Source of the DNA: Laspinema sp. D2d | GTDB lineage: Bacteria; Cyanobacteriota; Cyanobacteriia; Cyanobacteriales; Laspinemataceae | DNA: 64,000 bases | Direction: 5' to 3' | NCBI RefSeq assembly: GCF_025370755.1 | Contig: NZ_JAMXFC010000001.1 | Span: 302,348-366,347 of the forward strand | Part shown: positions 58,153-64,000 of the stretch, one piece after another | How positions within the stretch are numbered: position 1 is the first letter of the stretch | How the letters are laid out: the number at the start of each line of letters is the position of its first letter | The notes under the pieces: model-generated | What the model saw: only the letters and a program-made list of their open reading frames with translations | Told to the model about the DNA's origin: nothing | Database searches by the model: none | Made by a program: the position numbers and the translations under genes

Positions 58153-59478
58153 ATGTTCAACCCGTTAAAACTAAAAACCCGTATTTTACTGGGATATTCA
58201 CTGCCATTATTGCTGTCCCTTGGCTTTGCCGCAGTGGTTTCCTGCCAGACCCAGACCCTCGAACAAAAACTGGACACTGATGCAGCCGGACAACAAATCC
58301 TGGACAACTCAGAACGGATGGTTTCTGGCCTTTCCCAGATGCAGCGTTATAGTGCCAGCTTTTTAGTCAATCCCGAAGTTGATTTTTTAGTTGAATATGA
58401 AAAAAAATCTCAATTATTTGAAGAGTCTCTTGACTCCCTTGATCGCCAGCTTGAAAACCCAGATTTGCAAATTCGCTTAGATAAAATTAAAGAGTTAGGA
58501 AATCAAATCGATAGCTTGAATCGATATCTGATGACTTTAACACAAACTCAAAAAAGAGACCAAGCTATTCGGGCTTTTGCAGCGGCAGAAAGTCGCAATC
58601 TTTCTCTGGAAGTCACCCAAGCTTTGGATGATTTTCTGGCGGTTCTGAACCAACTGCAATTGTCTAAGACTGAAGGCACTCATCTTGCAATCAGGGCATT
58701 ACATGAGTGGGTGTGGGTGGGGAGTGCGGTTTTAGTCCTGTTCACCCTGGCGATTTCGACTGCCTGGACTTATCGAGTTGTCGAGGCGATCGCCTATCCT
58801 CTGCTTTCTCTCCAATCCACTGCCAAAGAAATAACCCATAATATCTTAGTCAGTGAAACCCTTTTAACTCGCCAAGCTGAGGATTTGAGTCAAACGAGCG
58901 TGGCCCTAGAACACTTAACTCAATCGGCTGATCTTCATGCTCAAGAGGCGGAATCCACTCAGGTTCAAGTCGCTCAGATAGAAGATCAAATGCAGTCTTT
59001 GAGAGGGCATCTGGGCAAAATTTATGGACTCACGCATCGCGTGACCGATTTAGCGACTCAAACTAATCTGTTAGCACTTCATGCTGGGGTGGAGTCCCAG
59101 CGACCCGGGTTGGAATGTCACTGTCTGGATGCGGTGGTGACGAAAATGCGAACCTTAGCCACGGAAACTCAAAAATCGGCCAAGGAAGTGAAAACCCTTG
59201 TCACTCATCTTGAAATTGAACCCCATGCGGTGGTGATGGAACTGGAAGAACCGGGGCAAAATGTGGAACCGATTTGGAGTGCGATCGGTGAACTTGCCAC
59301 CCAGAATCGGTCCATTTCTAAGGTAAGCCAGCAGCAAGCGACGGCAATTGAACAAGTGTTTGAGGCGCTGGAATCTCCCTATCAAACCGCCCGAGAAACG
59401 GTGCAGACTTTAAGCGAAACTAAAATCCGTCTTCAACAACTCAACCGTGACGCCCATCAGTTGTTTGAACTTTTATAA
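58153..59478 (+). CDS. MCP-like chemoreceptor with degenerate signalling tip
   Basis: A 441-residue membrane receptor. An N-terminal helix (about 12-30) and a second at about 185-210 enclose a helical sensor of CHASE3 type (SFLVNPEVDFLVEYEKKSQ). The cytoplasmic coiled coil is shorter than in its neighbours. At the hairpin tip (about residues 298-345) the strongly conserved NAAIEAARAGE..GRGFAVVA pattern is replaced by LLALHAGVESQRPGLECHC and LDAVVTK. The residues that contact CheW and CheA are therefore largely lost while the flanking DLATQTN and LATETQKSAKEV are kept. No HAMP motif is clear. It is the first of three receptors in the cluster. Confidence 0.85.
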   Translation: MFNPLKLKTRILLGYSLPLLLSLGFAAVVSCQTQTLEQKLDTDAAGQQILDNSERMVSGLSQMQRYSASFLVNPEVDFLVEYEKKSQLFEESLDSLDRQLENPDLQIRLDKIKELGNQIDSLNRYLMTLTQTQKRDQAIRAFAAAESRNLSLEVTQALDDFLAVLNQLQLSKTEGTHLAIRALHEWVWVGSAVLVLFTLAISTAWTYRVVEAIAYPLLSLQSTAKEITHNILVSETLLTRQAEDLSQTSVALEHLTQSADLHAQEAESTQVQVAQIEDQMQSLRGHLGKIYGLTHRVTDLATQTNLLALHAGVESQRPGLECHCLDAVVTKMRTLATETQKSAKEVKTLVTHLEIEPHAVVMELEEPGQNVEPIWSAIGELATQNRSISKVSQQQATAIEQVFEALESPYQTARETVQTLSETKIRLQQLNRDAHQLFELL

Positions 59479-60060
59479 TCTGGGCCTGAGCCGGAAGTAT
59501 TTCTACTCAGTTTTTTTCGTTTACCCCTTCAATATCATACGAAATTCGGCTATCAAAAGTCCGTTTATAGCTGGCGCGTCTATCTCCTGTAATACTAAAT
59601 CCGGTTGTTAAAAGTCGATGTTCTGGATGAGCCTGCGCAGGTAGGCTATAGAGCGAATGGCCCGGGCGTCACTAACCTCCTGTGAGCCTTTACCCTTGAG
59701 GGTGTCGGTTTTTATAAGTCTTTGAAAACCGGCTTCCGGATCAGTCGAGATGGTCGGTTCTGAGTTGTGAATTGGGGTGTATTTTTATACCGCCTGGTAT
59801 GGGTGGCGATCGCATACTTTTTAAAAAACGGTATCCCTGTCCCAGGACAAGGATGCCGTTTTTTCCGGGGAGTACCAGGAACCTTTGACTCTCTCCCGCA
59901 TCGAAACGGGAAAGATTAAACTTAGGTATCACTAGATACACTGGACTGAGGCCAAACTATCGAGTTGAGGCTAGAGTAAAACCAGAATTATCAGGTGAAC
60001 CGTTGCTGAGGGCCGATTCAACAGGACCTCAGTGCATCACCCCATTTGAGGAATAACAGT
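59479..60060. other. spacer between two receptor genes with two terminators
   Basis: About 580 bp with no gene seen. It contains a small ACCCT/AGGGT stem followed by TCGGTTTTT near 59695-59716, and the very strong hairpin at 59823-59864. The stretch between them may be a small RNA locus, but no promoter was clear. Confidence 0.45.
59823..59864. terminator. 20-bp-arm bidirectional terminator hairpin
   Basis: Bases 59823-59842 pair with 59845-59864; 18 of 20 positions match, one of the others is a G-T wobble and one a mismatch. An A-run of six on the left and a T-run of six on the right make it a strong terminator in both directions. Confidence 0.9.
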
Positions 60061-61509
60061 ATGAGGTTAGGGCGAAAGCTTTATATAGGATTCGCGATTC
60101 CTACCCTGTGTTTGGCTGGGTTAGGGATCTATTCCCTAATTTCTTTTGCCAATATCGACCGACAAGTCGAAACAATCTACGATGATCGGGTTGTGCCGTT
60201 ACAGCAGTTAAAAGTCATTTCTGATGATTACGGAATTTCCGTGATTGATGCGGTGAATAAGGCTGATCAAGGGTTGTGGACGATGACACAGGCGCTGCAA
60301 TCGGTTAGAACGGCTCAGAACCGGATAGAAGTGAACTGGCAGGCTTATAAAGGGACTGAACTCACTACGGAGGAGATCAGACTCCTGGAGGAAGTAGAGC
60401 AATTGTTTATTCGTGCCGATCGCGAGATTGATCGTCTTGAACTGGCCTTGCAGAGTGGGAACCGGGCTGTTGTTAGTGAGTTTAATGGCTATCTCTATGA
60501 AGTGATTGATCCACTCACCGAAAAAATCACTGAGTTGATTAATTTACAGTTGGAAATTGCCCAACAAGAACGGGAAAAAGCGGCTCAGGTGTACCAACGC
60601 ACACAACTTATTTTTATTCCCTTGTTGTCGGTGGCCTTATTGATTGGGTCACCCCTAGGATTTGCGATTATCCGAGAGGCGATCGCCTCGACTCTGACCG
60701 AGATTATCAATACCCTGGCAACGACCTCTACTCAGATTGCCAGCGCCACCACAGAACAGGAACTGATTGCTCAACAGCAAGCTGGATCGGTACAGCAAAC
60801 CAGTGTTGCGATGGAACAGTTAAATCAATCTGCCGAAAAAGCTGCACTTCAAGCGATCGCCTCCACGACTGGGGCCAAACAAGCCCTCACCCTCACCGGA
60901 TCCGGGACCCAAGCGGTCGATCGCACCCTGGAGGAAATGGCTAAACTCAATCAAACCGTAGGGGTCATGCGATCGCGGGTGGAGGAACTGAGCGAACGCG
61001 CCACTCAAATTGGGGTGATCGCCGGGATCGTTAGCGATTTAGCCACTCAAACCCGTGTCCTGGCTCTTAATGCTGCCGTAGAAGCTGTCCGCGCTGGAGA
61101 ACAAGGGAAAGGATTTGGAGTCGTTGCTACGGAGATTCGTAAATTAGCCGATCAAAGTCATCGATCTGCCGAAAAAATCAATCTTCTCGTCACCGACATC
61201 GAAAAAGCCCTCAAATCCACAGTCCTCGCCAGTGGGGAAAGTTCCCAAAGTGTCGCCGAAGGCATCCGCATCGTTGGGGAAACCGCCTCCACCTTTGAAG
61301 GAGTGCGAAATGCCATTAATCAAGTTGCTGTCAATGTCTCCGAAATCTCCCTCAATAGCAAAGAACAAGCCAACGCGATCCAACAAGTTCTCTATGCGAT
61401 GAACGAGCTCAATCAAGGGGCTTCCCAAAGTGCGGCGGGGATCAGTCAAGTCAAAATTGGCACCCAACGCCTGAAAGAAGCGGCTTTGCAGCTCAAATCC
61501 GTGGTATAA
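60061..61509 (+). CDS. methyl-accepting chemotaxis protein with 4HB sensor domain
   Basis: A 482-residue transmembrane receptor. The first helix is at about 8-30 and the second at about 185-205. The periplasmic domain is of 4HB_MCP type, with [19 protein letters not shown]. After it, a signalling coiled coil carries the conserved tip [19 protein letters not shown] and [11 protein letters not shown] at about 333-364. The start ATG at 60061 has GAGGAA 8 nt upstream; a TTG 15 nt earlier is not preferred. Homologues PilJ and HmpD act in pilus-based motility. The signal sensed is unknown. Confidence 0.93.
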   Translation: MRLGRKLYIGFAIPTLCLAGLGIYSLISFANIDRQVETIYDDRVVPLQQLKVISDDYGISVIDAVNKADQGLWTMTQALQSVRTAQNRIEVNWQAYKGTELTTEEIRLLEEVEQLFIRADREIDRLELALQSGNRAVVSEFNGYLYEVIDPLTEKITELINLQLEIAQQEREKAAQVYQRTQLIFIPLLSVALLIGSPLGFAIIREAIASTLTEIINTLATTSTQIASATTEQELIAQQQAGSVQQTSVAMEQLNQSAEKAALQAIASTTGAKQALTLTGSGTQAVDRTLEEMAKLNQTVGVMRSRVEELSERATQIGVIAGIVSDLATQTRVLALNAAVEAVRAGEQGKGFGVVATEIRKLADQSHRSAEKINLLVTDIEKALKSTVLASGESSQSVAEGIRIVGETASTFEGVRNAINQVAVNVSEISLNSKEQANAIQQVLYAMNELNQGASQSAAGISQVKIGTQRLKEAALQLKSVV

Positions 61510-62376
61510 CGACCGTTTCTCGCCGGTTATACTCCTGTCGTTTCGGGTCAGTCTGCACCCACTGATATCCTAATCCGTGCAATTATACGAACGGAAGTGG
61601 TTTCTGCGGCTGATACAGAGAACACAGACTTGGCAAAGCCCGATCGGGTATGATTTTTTCTTCGGATTAAAAACCGGAGTTCCCCCCTAACCCCCTTCTC
61701 ACTCAAGGGGCCATTAGTCAGGAGTCGAATTTACTATGAAAATCTGCCATGAAGCGATCGCCACCCAGATTGGGCAATGTCAATTATTTCTCTGTATTCC
61801 CTTTAGCCTAAAACAAAAAAACGCTCCCAGGTCTCAAACCGAGCCTCTTTCCTCATGAACTCAGAGTCACAATTTCTAGTGCATTCATGGCATAAATTGC
61901 CTAAACATTCATCCCACTCGTTGGGTGAAAACTTGACTTAGGCTCTAACCAACAGTCATTGTTTGCTTAAACTTACTAAGTCTTCATCCTATAGCGATTC
62001 CCAGATTGATTAGGTACAGATATTTCAAGGATTGTGGTCAGCACTTGCAAGAGCCTGGGCGGGATGCCCGTCAACTCTATCGAAGGCTTTACATCTTGCT
62101 CCCTAGGGCGATCGCCCGCAAGATGTGACGTAACTAGGCACGCTGTTACGATACGCGGTTGCCCGTTTAAATGGGATAATTCTAGCGAAGCTTAATGCTC
62201 GTACTCCAAGAGTTCATAATCTTGCCATCTCCTATTTAGACAGATAACGGCTTAAGCACCCACTATTTCCTAGGCTTTATGCACTCCCCAAATGTACCTC
62301 ATAACTAGGAGAAACGCTATAGTGATTCATTGTTCATTGATAGCCATTCACATCTCGATACCTATCCCTCCTGCTT
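61510..62376. other. gene-free spacer of about 870 bp before the third receptor
   Basis: No gene, tRNA or known RNA seen. It contains the nested inverted repeat at 62091-62126. The promoter of the receptor at 62377 is not obvious. Confidence 0.5.
62091..62126. repeat. nested inverted repeat (cruciform-like)
   Basis: ACATCTTGC (62091-62099) and GCAAGATGT (62118-62126) are perfect inverted copies; directly inside the right arm lies the palindrome GGGCGATCGCCC (62106-62117), which contains HIP1. No T-run follows, so it is not a simple terminator. Confidence 0.7.
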
Positions 62377-63828
62377 ATGTTGAACCAATTGAAATTAAGA
62401 AATCGCATGATTTTTGGATATTCGATCCCCGTTTTATTGTTTTTTATTTTAACGGGATTTGTATATTTGAAAATCTTAAAAATTTCACAAACCTTTCGGC
62501 AAATTGAATTAACTCAATCTATCATCAAAATTCGCCAAGATTTAGATGATAATTATGGAGATATGGTAAAATCTTTTCGGGGATATTTACTGCTTTATGA
62601 TGAGGAATTATTGGTAGAATACGAAACAGCCAAAAATCAATTTAACGAAGCGATTATCAGGGGAAAAAATACCCTAGAAGACTTAGGCCAACGTCAGCGA
62701 AATGAAGAGATGCTTGCCATGCAAAGAAAGTATGAGGATTTTTCCCAAAAAGTGATTACTTTAGTCAAGCAGAACAAAAAGACAGAAGCCCTTGCCCTAT
62801 TTAAAACGAGGGCAGGACAAACCTATATCGAGCGTTTTGGAGAATTGAGCCGGGAATTTAGCCAAGCTGAGGAAGAGATTTTAAATCAGGCAACTGCTGA
62901 AGCTAAAAAAGCGATCCAAAGTTTAATCCTAGCCCTCTTACTGGGTGCAATTCTATGTCTGGGCTTCTCTGCGATCGCCGCCTTGGGAATTTCCTCAGCA
63001 ATTTCCAAAACCATTGAGCAGGCAGTCAGCCGCATTGCCAACTCCTCGATTGAAATTGCCACTACCTTAGAACAACAAGAACGCACCACCGCTTTAGCTG
63101 CCAATTCAGTCAATGAAACCACCACCACAATGGACGAACTGGAAGCTTCATCCCGTCAATCCGCTGAACAAGCTCAATCCTCCGCTGCCGGTGCAAGGCA
63201 AGCACTACATTTAACAGAAATCGGGACTCAATCCATCAGCCGCAGCCTAGAAGCGCAGGGAATCTTAAAAGAAAAAGTGACCGCAATCACCCAGCAAATT
63301 TTAGAACTGAGCGAACAAACTTCTCAGATTGGAAATATCTCAAAATTGGTCAGTGAAATTGCCAATCAAACCAATATGTTAGCCTTGAATGCAGCCGTAG
63401 AAGCAGTACGAGCGGGGGAAAAAGGGAAAGGCTTTGCAGTGGTAGCCAGTGAAATCCGCAAACTGGCGGACGAAAGCCAAAAATCGGCTCATAAAATTAA
63501 TACTTTAGTCCGGGATATCCAGAGTACGATTCATTCTACGGTCGTTGTCACCCATGAAGGGACAAAAACGGTGGATCTCGGGGTGAATATTGCCCGAGAA
63601 ACTGCTGATGCCTTGAATGGGGTTCGGGATTCTATCAATGATGTGGTGATGAGTTCTCAACAAATTGCTTGGAATGCCCAACAACAAGTCACGGCGATCG
63701 AGCAAGTGGTTCAAGCCATGAATTCCCTGAATCTGGGAGCCCAAGAAACAGTCAAGGGAATCGCCACAACCCGACAAAGTACAGAACAACTCAACACCGC
63801 CAGTCTGGACTTAAAGGCAATTATTTAA
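62377..63828 (+). CDS. methyl-accepting chemotaxis protein with CHASE3-like sensor
   Basis: A 483-residue transmembrane receptor. The first helix is at about 10-30 and the second at about 180-205. The periplasmic part is CHASE3-like ([20 protein letters not shown]). The cytoplasmic tip is intact: [19 protein letters not shown] and [11 protein letters not shown] at about 335-365. The Gln/Glu-rich adaptation helices flank it. It ends with [19 protein letters not shown], very like the ends of the preceding receptor. It is the third receptor of the cluster, and the usual next genes (CheA, CheY) would lie beyond the right edge. Confidence 0.93.
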   Translation: MLNQLKLRNRMIFGYSIPVLLFFILTGFVYLKILKISQTFRQIELTQSIIKIRQDLDDNYGDMVKSFRGYLLLYDEELLVEYETAKNQFNEAIIRGKNTLEDLGQRQRNEEMLAMQRKYEDFSQKVITLVKQNKKTEALALFKTRAGQTYIERFGELSREFSQAEEEILNQATAEAKKAIQSLILALLLGAILCLGFSAIAALGISSAISKTIEQAVSRIANSSIEIATTLEQQERTTALAANSVNETTTTMDELEASSRQSAEQAQSSAAGARQALHLTEIGTQSISRSLEAQGILKEKVTAITQQILELSEQTSQIGNISKLVSEIANQTNMLALNAAVEAVRAGEKGKGFAVVASEIRKLADESQKSAHKINTLVRDIQSTIHSTVVVTHEGTKTVDLGVNIARETADALNGVRDSINDVVMSSQQIAWNAQQQVTAIEQVVQAMNSLNLGAQETVKGIATTRQSTEQLNTASLDLKAII

Positions 63829-63840
63829 AATTAATCAGCT

Positions 63841-63922
63841 CTCCCCCATCCTCCCCATCCTCCCCATCTCCCCCATCTCCCCCATCTCCCCCATCCTCCC
63901 CATCTCCCCCATCCTCCCCATC
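63841..63922. repeat. CTCCCC(C)AT low-complexity tandem tract
   Basis: About 80 bp of irregular tandem CTCCCCCAT/CCTCCCCAT units, pure pyrimidine but for the A bases, 12 nt after the receptor stop codon. The unit length varies between 8 and 9 bases, as expected of replication slippage. Confidence 0.9.
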
Positions 63923-64000
63923 CCTTACAGATATATGTTTTTAACCCCTAACAAGTATTGAGGGGTAAAGTGAGCGGATGTAGAGGTAAGGGGTCTGGGA

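Noticed and set aside
63840..63925. CRISPR array
   Set aside because: Units are 8-9 bases with no spacers of unique sequence.

Overview
The window is cyanobacterial chromosome. The HIP1 octamer GCGATCGC is scattered through genes and spacers. Many products are typically cyanobacterial: multi-PAS/GAF hybrid kinases, a PATAN-type response regulator, a DUF6335 protein, SLH proteins, and a cyanobacterial-type ribulose-phosphate epimerase. The kinase-rich content, the PilJ/HmpD-like taxis locus and short AGAAACCGGGTTTCT-type palindromes fit a filamentous Oscillatoriales-like organism; the genus is not determined. No rRNA, tRNA, CRISPR array or transposase gene was seen.

Layout. (1) 1-4.2 kb: a minus-strand run of a secreted subtilase, a small membrane protein and an LCP glycopolymer transferase cut by the left edge, divergent from rpe. 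(2) 4.2-15.9 kb: a spacer with a MITE-like element, a 1550-aa DUF4118/PAS/GAF hybrid kinase, a penicillin-acylase family hydrolase, and a PAS-GGDEF-EAL protein. (3) 15.9-18.4 kb: a two-gene cassette of an ABC-type ATPase and an HNH nuclease, matching Septu (PtuA/PtuB) anti-phage defence, with its own strong promoter and bracketed by 51-bp direct repeats (50/51 identical). (4) 18.4-29.5 kb: a PHP phosphoesterase and a cupin, then three co-directional sensor kinases (1978-aa REC/GAF/PAS/HK/REC/REC/Hpt, REC-GAF-PAS-HK, REC-HK). (5) 29.5-34.2 kb, minus strand: an MFS transporter and a carbohydrate ABC importer (binding lipoprotein plus two permeases, no ATPase). (6) 34.4-37.5 kb: DUF6335, a zinc-ribbon protein, an orphan protein, DUF2809 and purU. 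(7) 37.7-42.5 kb, minus strand: a Gld-like ABC exporter operon (ATPase, ABC-2 permease, GldG-like, DUF4340) whose proteins carry acidic Pro/Thr/Glu tracts. (8) 43.1-53.2 kb: DUF1565-SLH protein, secreted GH5 with PEP-CTERM tail, leucyl aminopeptidase, SAM methyltransferase, Slt-type lytic transglycosylase. (9) 53.4-63.8 kb: a chemotaxis/phototaxis cluster (PATAN-REC, CheR-TPR, double CheW, three MCPs). Its CheA is not in the window.

The dominant theme is signal transduction: four large kinases, one c-di-GMP enzyme and a taxis array. It is mixed with envelope and secretion functions. The most notable item is the repeat-bracketed Septu-like cassette between the c-di-GMP gene and the PHP gene. 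Other points of interest are an MCP whose CheA/CheW-binding hairpin tip is degenerate, a pseudo-receiver with Glu at the phosphorylation site, and several strong orphan hairpins.
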